From Mariprofundaceae bacterium (GTDB lineage: Bacteria > Pseudomonadota > Zetaproteobacteria > Mariprofundales > Mariprofundaceae): a stretch of DNA of 23,355 bases. Both the position numbers and the translations under genes were made by a program. The stretch covers positions 1 through 23,355 of the forward strand of contig JALUXN010000025.1 in the NCBI GenBank assembly GCA_027018975.1, read 5' to 3'. Below are positions 1 to 6,180 of this stretch, piece after piece. Below the pieces are notes generated by a model, which saw only the letters and a program-made list of their open reading frames with translations, was not told where the DNA came from and did not search any database. Positions within the stretch are counted from its first letter, which is position 1. Each line of letters begins with the position of its first letter.

Positions 1-701
1 AATACCGCCTCTACGCCGACGACCCCTTCATCCCATCGGCTGAAGCGTCGCTCTTCGCCGGCCTGTCGATGCCGACCGGTTCGATCAACAAACGCAACAC
101 CACCCACCCGCTGGCCATGCGCCAAAAGGAGCTGCTCCCCTACAGCATGCAGCTCGGCTCTGGCACATGGGATCCAATCATCGGCCTGCTCTATCAACGC
201 TCCACCTCGCCCATCTGGTGGGGCGTCAACGGCCGCGTTACCCTGCGCAGCGGCCACAACAAGCGCGGCTACCGCCTCGGCAACCGCGCCCAGCTCGATG
301 GTTATGTGATGTACCAGCCGCATGTCGCATGGGTGCTGTATGGCGAGCTCAACGGCGACTGGCAGGGGCGCATGCATGGCGAAGTCGATGAGGCGCGCAG
401 CGGTGCCTCCGGCCACGCCACTCAGGGCAATCCGAACTCCCCCTACATGACCCCGCTCTGGGATCCCGCCAACAGCGGCAAATCGCAGCTCTTCACCACC
501 CTCGGCGTGCAGTGGCAGCCGGTACCGCTGCAGATTGTCGATGTCGGCGTGCAGCTGCCGCTCTATCAGCGCATGAACGGCCTGCAACTCAAAGACCAAT
601 GGCGGGTGATGCTCACCTGGTATATCGAAATCCCGACCAGCAAGAGCATCCGCGCCCTGCCAACCAGCCATACGCCGGCCGACGCCGCGCTCGGATTTTA
701 G
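1..701 (+). CDS. Outer-membrane 'transporter' family protein, C-terminal part (5' end outside window)
   Basis: The reading frame is open from base 3 to the TAG at 699-701, so the gene begins upstream of the window. The visible part reads like the C-terminal half of a beta-barrel of the 'MetA-pathway of phenol degradation / transporter' family. It has a PTGSIN stretch, then LPYSMQLGSGTWD, and near the end a YQRMNGLQLKDQWR stretch that resembles the family's YQxLNGPQL motif. Alternating aromatic and polar strands (for example WWGVNGRVTLRSG) fit an outer-membrane barrel. Family members often lie beside cytochromes, thioredoxins and metal-handling genes, as here. The next gene starts 9 bases after the stop, so it is almost certainly the first visible member of an operon. 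The substrate is unknown. The family call is from recognition of motifs, not a search. Confidence 0.7.
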   Translation, partial: YRLYADDPFIPSAEASLFAGLSMPTGSINKRNTTHPLAMRQKELLPYSMQLGSGTWDPIIGLLYQRSTSPIWWGVNGRVTLRSGHNKRGYRLGNRAQLDGYVMYQPHVAWVLYGELNGDWQGRMHGEVDEARSGASGHATQGNPNSPYMTPLWDPANSGKSQLFTTLGVQWQPVPLQIVDVGVQLPLYQRMNGLQLKDQWRVMLTWYIEIPTSKSIRALPTSHTPADAALGF

Positions 702-710
702 GAGGAGATC

Positions 711-989
711 ATGAAGACAGTGATGAAAACAATCGTTGCCATGCTACTGCTGACATGCACCACACCGGCATGGGCGACCGCCATCCCCGATGCCGATTCG
801 GCGGCAGCGCAGACCTATACGGCTCGCTGCAGCGTCTGCCACAGCCTGCCGCATCCGGCGCGGCTCGACTGGGCGCACTGGCGGCATATGCTGCATGTGA
901 TGAAAGAGCGTATGGCCGAGCGGCAGATCACGCTGCCCGATGAAGATTGGCGGCAGATCGCCGGCTATCTGCAGTCCCATGCGCGTTAG
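711..989 (+). CDS. Small periplasmic mono-haem cytochrome c-like protein
   Basis: This is a 92-residue protein. The start is set by a strong AGGAGG ribosome site just upstream. Residues 1-23 form a signal peptide (hydrophobic core MLLLTC, likely cleavage after AWA). The motif CSVCH at residues 40-44 is a c-type haem attachment site. Several Met residues in HMLHVMKERM are candidates for the distal ligand. The mature protein, about 70 residues, is at the small end for class I cytochromes. It overlaps the following thioredoxin gene by 11 bases, so the two are translationally coupled. A likely role is electron transfer in the periplasm alongside the TlpA-like protein; no specific partner can be named. 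Confidence 0.75.
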   Translation: MKTVMKTIVAMLLLTCTTPAWATAIPDADSAAAQTYTARCSVCHSLPHPARLDWAHWRHMLHVMKERMAERQITLPDEDWRQIAGYLQSHAR

Positions 990-1566
990 CCGAATCATCT
1001 TCGGCATCATCGGCCTGATGTTGGTGGTCGGGGTGTTCATCACCCCGACCGCGCACGCCGACACGCTCTCCGCCATGCACACATTCGGCGTGCAACTGCC
1101 GCAAACAGAGAAACCGGCGCCCGATTTCACCCTGCGCACGCTCTCCGGTAAACCCGTCACGCTGCATGCGCTGCGTGGAAAATTTATTCTGCTCCACTTC
1201 TGGGCGACGTGGTGCGTTCCCTGCCGAGAAGAGATGCCGAAACTGCACACGCTGGCGCAAACGTTTGCAGGCCAACCATTGCAGATCGTCTGCATCAACG
1301 TCGATCGCGGCAATCGCGACGGCGTACAGCAGTTCATCGATCGCGTGACCCCCGGCTTTCACACCCTGCTCGACCCAAGCGGAGAGGTGCGCCGCGCCTA
1401 CGCCATCCGCATGCTACCGACCACCTACCTCATCAACCCGCATGGCCACATCATCGGCCGTATCATGGGTGAACGCGACTGGTCATCGCCCGCTGCCCAT
1501 GCCATGCTCGCCCCGATGATCCAGACCATCACCAAGGAGAATCATCATGCCACAACCCATCCGTAA
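979..1566 (+). CDS. TlpA/ResA-like periplasmic thioredoxin-fold protein
   Basis: I chose the ATG at 979 (195 aa), although the frame is open from 940, because it gives a clean N-terminal signal/anchor: MRVSRIIFGI, then a hydrophobic run, then ending THA. The redox-active motif WATWCVPC has its cysteines at residues 79 and 82. It is followed by REEMP, and the later MLPTTYLI segment holds the cis-proline loop of the fold. AhpC/TSA-Redoxin type proteins of this kind reduce disulfides or apocytochrome cysteines in the periplasm, or act in metal-centre assembly. The gene overlaps the upstream cytochrome (11 bp) and the downstream lipoprotein gene (20 bp), supporting one transcript. A role in maturing the neighbouring CxxCH protein or the Met-rich lipoprotein is inference. 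Confidence 0.88.
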   Translation: MRVSRIIFGIIGLMLVVGVFITPTAHADTLSAMHTFGVQLPQTEKPAPDFTLRTLSGKPVTLHALRGKFILLHFWATWCVPCREEMPKLHTLAQTFAGQPLQIVCINVDRGNRDGVQQFIDRVTPGFHTLLDPSGEVRRAYAIRMLPTTYLINPHGHIIGRIMGERDWSSPAAHAMLAPMIQTITKENHHATTHP

Positions 1567-2128
1567 CACCATCATCGCCACCCTGCTGGCCATCACACTG
1601 GCCGGCTGCAACGATCACGCAGCGCAGATGCAGAGCCAACTCAACACCATTCGCCTGCTGGTCAAAGAGTCCGCCGTCCTAGCGACACAGGCCGCCTGCG
1701 CACCGGCATCCACCAAAAACGACATCATCCACGCCTCCGTAACCCTGCTGCGCCGCGCCATGGGCGGCAAAGAGATGGCCGCCATCCACAAAATGATGGG
1801 CGCCATGCCGGACATGGACAACAACAGCATGCACAATAAAAAGATGACACCAGCCCCATCGAGCAATGGCATGGATCAATCCCATATCGCCATCCACGAT
1901 GCCGGCGAGGCGGTATTTGCACTACTGGACAGCTACGGCAGCAGCCACGCCCCGACCTGTCAACAAGTTCAACCCGCCCAACTCGCCGCCACCGCCGCCC
2001 TACTACGCGAAACCGATGGCCTACCCCTCCAGCAAGCCGAAACGCAACTCAATCAGACACAACACAAGCTACCCGCCAACAGCCCCGAAAGCGTCCATCA
2101 ACTGGCCAGCACACTGGCAGCGATCTGA
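1547..2128 (+). CDS. Met/His-rich lipoprotein, possible copper-binding
   Basis: This 193-residue protein starts at an ATG behind AAGGAG and overlaps the end of the thioredoxin gene. The N-terminus ends in the lipobox LAGC (Cys21), so a lipoprotein is predicted. Between residues 72 and 117 it carries a striking cluster of Met and His, at M72, M77, H81, M83, M84, M87, M90, M95, H96, M100, M109, H113 and H117. This resembles Met-rich Cu(I)-binding segments of periplasmic copper proteins. Flanking regions are Ala/Gln-rich and look helical. Two further cysteines (51 and 138) could form a disulfide. I do not recognise a named family. With a haem protein, a TlpA-like thioredoxin and an outer-membrane transporter in the same operon, a metal-trafficking role is reasonable but unproven. 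Confidence 0.7.
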   Translation: MPQPIRNTIIATLLAITLAGCNDHAAQMQSQLNTIRLLVKESAVLATQAACAPASTKNDIIHASVTLLRRAMGGKEMAAIHKMMGAMPDMDNNSMHNKKMTPAPSSNGMDQSHIAIHDAGEAVFALLDSYGSSHAPTCQQVQPAQLAATAALLRETDGLPLQQAETQLNQTQHKLPANSPESVHQLASTLAAI

Positions 2129-2139
2129 GCAGCGCCATC

Positions 2140-2177
2140 AGCATATGACTGAATGGGTAACCATTCAGTCATATGCT
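2140..2177. repeat. Perfect 17-bp inverted repeat with 4-nt loop
   Basis: The arms at 2140-2156 (AGCATATGACTGAATGG) and 2161-2177 are exact reverse complements around the loop GTAA. The element lies between the lipoprotein gene and the convergent gshA. It may serve as a two-way transcription barrier, but neither side has a run of T. It abuts the half repeat that begins at 2175. Confidence 0.9.
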
Positions 2178-2221
2178 GGAACTGTTCAGATCGCCCATGG
2201 TTTTGTTCGATAGCAAGGCGA
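2175..2221 (+). repeat. Half copy of a dispersed intergenic palindromic element
   Basis: These 47 bases match the reverse complement of 22321-22366 except for one extra T in the TTTT run near 2201. The match stops abruptly after AAGGCGA, where the full copy turns into its central loop. Only one arm of the palindrome is therefore present here. It ends 13 bases before the stop-codon end of gshA. Confidence 0.85.
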
Positions 2222-2234
2222 GACTGCCCTGAAC

Positions 2235-3578
2235 CTACGGGTGCATCGCCTCGACGAAGATGCGGTCGATATTCCCCTGCCACGCCTCGTGGTAGGCGGC
2301 CAGCCAACCATCGGCCTGTGTTTGGCCGCTCTCCACGGCTCGCATGAGTGGGCGCAGGAAGATGCTCTCATCGTCACCGCGCGCATTGCGGGCATCTAGC
2401 CGTTTCAGTCCGTTCTTGGCGATGGTTAGCATCTCTTCGGCCAGTTGTAGCACGCTGCGATCCCGGAATGGGGTGCGCAGTGCATCAATCGGCACGCGCT
2501 CGCGCAGCGCGATCACCTCGTCGTGGCGCCAGTCGGCGATCATGGCCCACGCCGCATCTTCGGCCTGTTTATCGTAGAGCACCCCTTTCCAGAGCGCCGG
2601 CAGCGCGCAGATCCATGGCCAGCCGCCGGCATCGGCGCCACGCATTTCGATGAACTGTTTCAGCCGTACATCAGGAAACAGCGTGGAGAGATGCAGTTCC
2701 CAGTCATCCATGGTGGCATATTCACCCGGCAGCTGGGTCAGACGCCCGACGAGAAAATCGCGGAAACTGGCGCCGCTGCAGTCGATATAGCGATCCTCAC
2801 GCATGACAAAGTACATCGGCGCATCGAGCGCCCACTCGGTGTAGGTGGCGAAGCTGAAATCATCGTCGAAAAAGCAGGCGGGCATGCCGGTGCGGTCGGC
2901 GTCGGTATCGAGCCAGCAGGCGGCGCGGCGCGAGAGGTAGCCGCTGGGCTTGCCCCCCTCAAAGGGGCTGGCGGCAAACAGCGCCGTGACTACCGGTTGC
3001 AGGGCGGCGGCGATGCGCAATTTGCGTGCCATATCCGCCTCGCTGGCGTAGTCGAGATTGGCTTGGACGGTGGCGGTGCGCAGCATCATATCGAGCCCGC
3101 CGGCGCCCACCTTGGGCATATAGCGGCGCATCACCGCATAGCGTGCTTTGGGCATCCAGTCGATGTCGCTGCGCTGCCATTTCGGCTGGAAACCGAGGCC
3201 GAGGAAGCCGATGCGCAGCTCGTCGGAGATCTCGCGCAGCATCTGGTGGTGGCTGCGCGTCTCACAGCAGGTCTCGTGAATGGTGGCCAGCGGTGCGCCG
3301 GAGAGCTCCAGCTGCCCACCCGGCTCCAGCGTGACCGACGCGCCATCGCGTTTGAGGGCGATCACCTGCCCCATCTCCTCCACCGGCTGCCAGCCACGCT
3401 CGGCCAGCATCTCCAGCACACGGCGGATACTACGTGCGCCGGCGTAGGGGATTGGCTGGAAACTGTCCATGCAGAAGCCGATCTTTTCGTGCTCGGTGCC
3501 GATGCGCCAGTCGCTGCGCGGTTTGCAGCCTTGCGCGAACCAGCTATGGAGGTCGTCAGGGGTAAGGGGTTGCGGCAT
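2235..3578 (-). CDS. gshA: Glutamate--cysteine ligase, plant/proteobacterial type
   Basis: The 447-residue product makes gamma-glutamylcysteine from Glu, Cys and ATP, the first step of glutathione synthesis. Its length (about 450 aa) and motifs fit the GCS2 family: IGTEHEK at 26-32, LEPGGQLELSG at 84-94, MMLRTATVQANLDY at 164-177 and ASPFEGGKPSG at 203-213. These are the conserved Glu-binding and ATP/Mg-binding regions of the alphaproteobacterial/plant-like class, not the E. coli type. The ATG at 3578 gives the expected N-terminus, though no clear Shine-Dalgarno precedes it. It lies 62 bases downstream of the MotB-like gene on the same strand and may be read through from it. No gshB is in the window. 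Confidence 0.93.
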   Translation of the reverse strand: MPQPLTPDDLHSWFAQGCKPRSDWRIGTEHEKIGFCMDSFQPIPYAGARSIRRVLEMLAERGWQPVEEMGQVIALKRDGASVTLEPGGQLELSGAPLATIHETCCETRSHHQMLREISDELRIGFLGLGFQPKWQRSDIDWMPKARYAVMRRYMPKVGAGGLDMMLRTATVQANLDYASEADMARKLRIAAALQPVVTALFAASPFEGGKPSGYLSRRAACWLDTDADRTGMPACFFDDDFSFATYTEWALDAPMYFVMREDRYIDCSGASFRDFLVGRLTQLPGEYATMDDWELHLSTLFPDVRLKQFIEMRGADAGGWPWICALPALWKGVLYDKQAEDAAWAMIADWRHDEVIALRERVPIDALRTPFRDRSVLQLAEEMLTIAKNGLKRLDARNARGDDESIFLRPLMRAVESGQTQADGWLAAYHEAWQGNIDRIFVEAMHP

Positions 3579-3640
3579 GCGGCAACGCTAACCCGAGTTG
3601 ACGGTTGATGAATAGCAGGAAAATCATTTGAGGCGGGCGC

Positions 3641-4528
3641 TTACTGTTGATAATAGTAGTCGTATTGATTCAGCAGCGACTCGGTGATCGACCACGCTTC
3701 GGCGTAGGAGAGGCCGCTATCATCGGGGAAGACGATGCGCACATAGAGGCGGCGCTGATACTGCGCTTTCAGAGCATCGAGCCGACGGTGCAGCACCGCT
3801 TCGCTGACCGTTTGATAGGCCGGATCATTCGGACCGCGGATCTCGGCTTTTAGTTTGCCCTGATGCTTGCTGTAGCGCACCAGTACGACCACTTTGCCGA
3901 CTGCCGAGCGGGCGGGGCGAATGAGCTTGTTATATTTCACCAACAGGTCGTTGTGCTCCAGATTGAGGTGCTGATATTTCTCGACCTGCAGATCGTAGCG
4001 CTGTTGTAGGGCGGCCAGCTGGTTGTTGCTGGTATCGAGCGCCTGCTGTTGCTGTTGCAGGGCTGCTTCGCGCTGTTGCAGCTGGGTCTGCAGTGTCTGC
4101 TGGGCTGTTTGCAGGGTGCTGTTCTGCTGTTGCAGCTGAAGCTTTTGCTCGTTCGCCTTGGCCAGCGCCTGCTGCAGTGCCTGTTGGGCGGTGACGCTCT
4201 GCTGCAGGCGCGCAATGTTGCGGCTGTTCTCGTCATTCAGATTGAGCAGCTTCAGCTGCAGCATCGCCCGCTCCTCTTCGAGTTGGTGCAGGCGCATGTT
4301 GAGCTTGGCGTTGGTGTCGCTGGTCGATTGCGCCTGCTCGGTGGCGGCGCGTTCGGCGGCTAGCGAGGCGCGCAGCTGTGCGACCAGATCCATGTTTTTG
4401 ATCAGTAGCGACAGCATGGCGAGCAGAAAAATCAGCATAATCACCGTCATAATATCGGTGAACGAGGGCCAGAAGCTCTCGCTCTGCTGTTCATGTCCGA
4501 TCCTTAGATCAACAAAGCCATCCTGCAT
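3641..4528 (-). CDS. MotB/ExbD/ZorB-like motor subunit with Gln-rich coiled coil
   Basis: The protein has 295 residues. After a short cytoplasmic N-terminus comes one membrane helix (about 22-44) containing SFTDIMTVIMLIFLL. Asp25 sits where MotB, ExbD and ZorB carry the proton- or sodium-binding Asp. Residues about 48-200 form a long coiled coil that is extremely rich in Gln and Leu. Residues about 205-295 form a compact predicted alpha/beta domain (VVVLVRYS, LYVRIVFPDD) that does not look like the OmpA peptidoglycan-binding domain of flagellar MotB. Only 3 bases separate its start from the stop of the MotA-like gene, so the pair is co-translated. It should be the rotor or force-transmitting subunit of an ion-driven 5:2 type complex. 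The target of its C-terminal domain is unknown. Confidence 0.75.
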   Translation of the reverse strand: MQDGFVDLRIGHEQQSESFWPSFTDIMTVIMLIFLLAMLSLLIKNMDLVAQLRASLAAERAATEQAQSTSDTNAKLNMRLHQLEEERAMLQLKLLNLNDENSRNIARLQQSVTAQQALQQALAKANEQKLQLQQQNSTLQTAQQTLQTQLQQREAALQQQQQALDTSNNQLAALQQRYDLQVEKYQHLNLEHNDLLVKYNKLIRPARSAVGKVVVLVRYSKHQGKLKAEIRGPNDPAYQTVSEAVLHRRLDALKAQYQRRLYVRIVFPDDSGLSYAEAWSITESLLNQYDYYYQQ

Positions 4529-4531
4529 CGA

Positions 4532-5467
4532 TCAGGCGCCCGGCAGCCGGAATCCGTCACGCAGCAGTGATGCCAACTGCTGCAGTTGCGCCGACAGCTC
4601 CGCGTGTTGGCGCTGTGACTGCTGTTCAGATGCTTTGGCCGCCGCCTCGATACGCTGGGTGATGGCATCGGGGTTGAGCGCCTCGAAATAGTCGTGCAAC
4701 GACTGTACCAGCAGCTGTGCCTGACTGACCAGTTCCACCGCCCGGCTCTCGACGGCGGTCGCGCTGCTCTGCAATCGCGGCAGCAGGCGGGTCGAAGTGA
4801 AATACTCCAGATCGGCCAGCAGGCGGCTCTGCACCCCCTGCAGCGCGGCATGGAAGTAGGCGAGGATCAGATAGCAGACAATGGCGCTCATGGTGGTGGA
4901 GAGGGCGGTGGACATGCCGTGAATCACCATGCCCATGCCGCTGGAGGAGACCGCCTGTTCCAGCAGCGACGAGGCGCCGACCAGCGCGATGGAGAGGGAG
5001 ACGATGGTGCCGAGTACGCCGCAGAGGATCAGGATATTGTGAACAAAGCGGATGGGGGCAGTGCGGTTGTTCTCATTGGCCAGCAGGGTGGCGGCAAAGA
5101 CCTGATGCTGGATTGGCGCGTGCTGCAGCTGCATGCTCTCCATCGCCTCATAGCGGCGGGCAATCATGCTATGGGTATCGACCTCTTCGAGCAGATTGGC
5201 GCGCTGCTGATCCATGTTGCGGCGAAATGTGACTAGGCTGTGCTCTTCGCGCGCATAGTGCACAAGCAGGGTCAGGATCCGCAACATACCGATAAGAAAG
5301 AGCAAACAGATCAAACCATTGAGCATGAGGCCGGCGGAGGTCTGTTGATGGGAGAGGTAGATCTGCTGCAGCGTGTCGGAGAAGTGGAATGCCAGCGCGA
5401 TCACCAGCAGCGCGACGACAGCCATCTGCAGCATGATCTTCTGACTCATGTGACGATTCGCGAGCAT
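4532..5467 (-). CDS. MotA/TolQ/ExbB/ZorA-like proton-channel subunit
   Basis: I chose the ATG at 5467 (311 aa) although the frame is open to 5587, because GGAGGT lies 4 bases upstream and the extra N-terminus looks non-native. Membrane helices are visible at about 11-27, 46-69, 142-164 and 183-205. The last two, with GVLGTIVSLSIALVG and GMSTALSTTMSAIVCYLIL, match the channel-lining helices of the MotA/TolQ/ExbB superfamily. Residues 70-140 form the cytoplasmic loop, and 210-311 a charged, Gln-rich helical tail. It pairs with the MotB-like gene immediately downstream. No flagellar, Tol-Pal, TonB or Zorya C/D/E genes lie nearby, so the pair is an orphan ion-driven motor of unknown task. Confidence 0.8.
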   Translation of the reverse strand: MLANRHMSQKIMLQMAVVALLVIALAFHFSDTLQQIYLSHQQTSAGLMLNGLICLLFLIGMLRILTLLVHYAREEHSLVTFRRNMDQQRANLLEEVDTHSMIARRYEAMESMQLQHAPIQHQVFAATLLANENNRTAPIRFVHNILILCGVLGTIVSLSIALVGASSLLEQAVSSSGMGMVIHGMSTALSTTMSAIVCYLILAYFHAALQGVQSRLLADLEYFTSTRLLPRLQSSATAVESRAVELVSQAQLLVQSLHDYFEALNPDAITQRIEAAAKASEQQSQRQHAELSAQLQQLASLLRDGFRLPGA

Positions 5468-5567
5468 GTTCACCTCCATGACCGCCGCCAGCCTGACGCT
5501 TCTATTTCCGCCCTTCAAGCCTCGGCTGTGCAAGCCTGCAGGCGTGGGATAGATGTGGATCAACGTA

Positions 5568-5593
5568 AAGAGGGTGGCCGAAGCCACCCTCTT
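5568..5593 (-). terminator. Hairpin terminator candidate for the cytochrome c gene
   Basis: An 11-bp perfect stem (5568-5578 with 5583-5593) closes on a loop that reads TTCG on the minus strand, a very stable tetraloop. It lies 41 bases past the end of the cytochrome gene. The T-tract is short (TTT then ACG), so it may terminate or stabilise the 3' end rather than act as a strong intrinsic terminator. Confidence 0.65.
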
Positions 5594-5634
5594 GAATCGT
5601 CCGGCTGAGAAGCAACCGGAAGCAGGGAGATCGC

Positions 5635-5982
5635 TTAGATCTTGCCTGCTGCTACAGCGTCGAAGAGCGCTTTCGCTGCTTCATCTTCGTGGCCTTTGAT
5701 CAGGTGTTTGAACTGACCGGTCATCAGGCCAGCTTTGCCTTTCCACTTGCCGTTAGCCTGGATCATCTTGCGATCGCCTACCTTGAAGCCGCCTTTGAAG
5801 ACAGCTGCCAGTGCGTCTGCACTGCCATATGCGGCTGCAACGTCTTTCCAAGCCGGACCGACTTTGTTTTTAGCAACTGCGTGGCAGGCCTTACATTTCT
5901 TGACGTTGAATGCACTTGCTTCTGTCGCAACACCCATCATGCCGATAGATGCTACTGCTGCGATAATTAACGCTTTTTTCAT
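5635..5982 (-). CDS. Small class I cytochrome c
   Basis: This is a 115-residue periplasmic electron carrier. Residues 1-24 are a signal peptide (MKKALIIAAV, cleavage after ASA). Haem attachment is at CKACH (30-34), followed by KVGPAWKDVAAAYG, a typical class I stretch. The likely axial ligand is Met87 in AGLMTGQF; Met73 is a second candidate. A clear AAGGAGAGG ribosome site precedes the ATG. The protein is Lys-rich and so basic, which suits docking with acidic redox partners. It is monocistronic: clpB ends upstream behind its own hairpin, and a TTCG hairpin follows. The strong translation start and stable 3' hairpin suggest an abundant protein. The specific respiratory chain cannot be read from this window. 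Confidence 0.9.
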   Translation of the reverse strand: MKKALIIAAVASIGMMGVATEASAFNVKKCKACHAVAKNKVGPAWKDVAAAYGSADALAAVFKGGFKVGDRKMIQANGKWKGKAGLMTGQFKHLIKGHEDEAAKALFDAVAAGKI

Positions 5983-6180
5983 TATTCCTCTCCTTGAGTT
6001 TTCAGTTCTGGTGGGCAGGAAACCGACTGCTCGCCGCCCCTCCCTCTTGTGGCAATCCTTGCGACAGGGCTTGCATCACCACAGCTGCGACGCTGCCGTA
6101 GGGCAAGGACGGCTTCTAGGCGTAATAATTCCCCCACCGGGGAGGGAGGTGCCCGGTGGGACAGTGGCAATACCATCGAC
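5983..6180. other. 198-bp intergenic region between clpB and the cytochrome c gene
   Basis: This is the longest non-coding stretch in the window. It contains the clpB hairpin (6133-6160), the cytochrome ribosome site next to 5982, and a 7-bp inverted repeat TCCTTGC (6056-6062) / GCAAGGA (6103-6109) enclosing about 40 bases with further small complementary segments. Read on the minus strand this could be a structured 5' leader for the cytochrome. It does not match a riboswitch I recognise. No confident promoter hexamers were found. Confidence 0.4.
6133..6160 (-). terminator. Hairpin terminator candidate for clpB
   Basis: A 9-bp perfect GC-rich stem, CCCACCGGG (6133-6141) with CCCGGTGGG (6152-6160), has a 10-base loop and starts 21 bases after the clpB stop. 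On the minus strand it is followed by GGAATTATTA, only weakly T-rich. Confidence 0.5.

Noticed and set aside
2523..3608. Open frame antisense to gshA
   Set aside because: gshA motifs and length are complete on the minus strand; the antisense product shows no fold-like pattern.
3641..5467. Zorya anti-phage system
   Set aside because: Only the ZorA/ZorB-like motor idea fits; no ZorC, ZorD or ZorE and no other defence gene lies nearby, and gshA and a cytochrome gene flank the pair.
3641..5467. Flagellar stator motA/motB
   Set aside because: The B subunit lacks an OmpA-like peptidoglycan-binding domain and there are no flagellar or chemotaxis genes in the window.
5983..6180. Cyclic-di-GMP (GEMM) or other known riboswitch before the cytochrome gene
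   Set aside because: I compared it by eye with the GEMM core and found no matching tetraloop/receptor arrangement; nothing else recognisable was seen.
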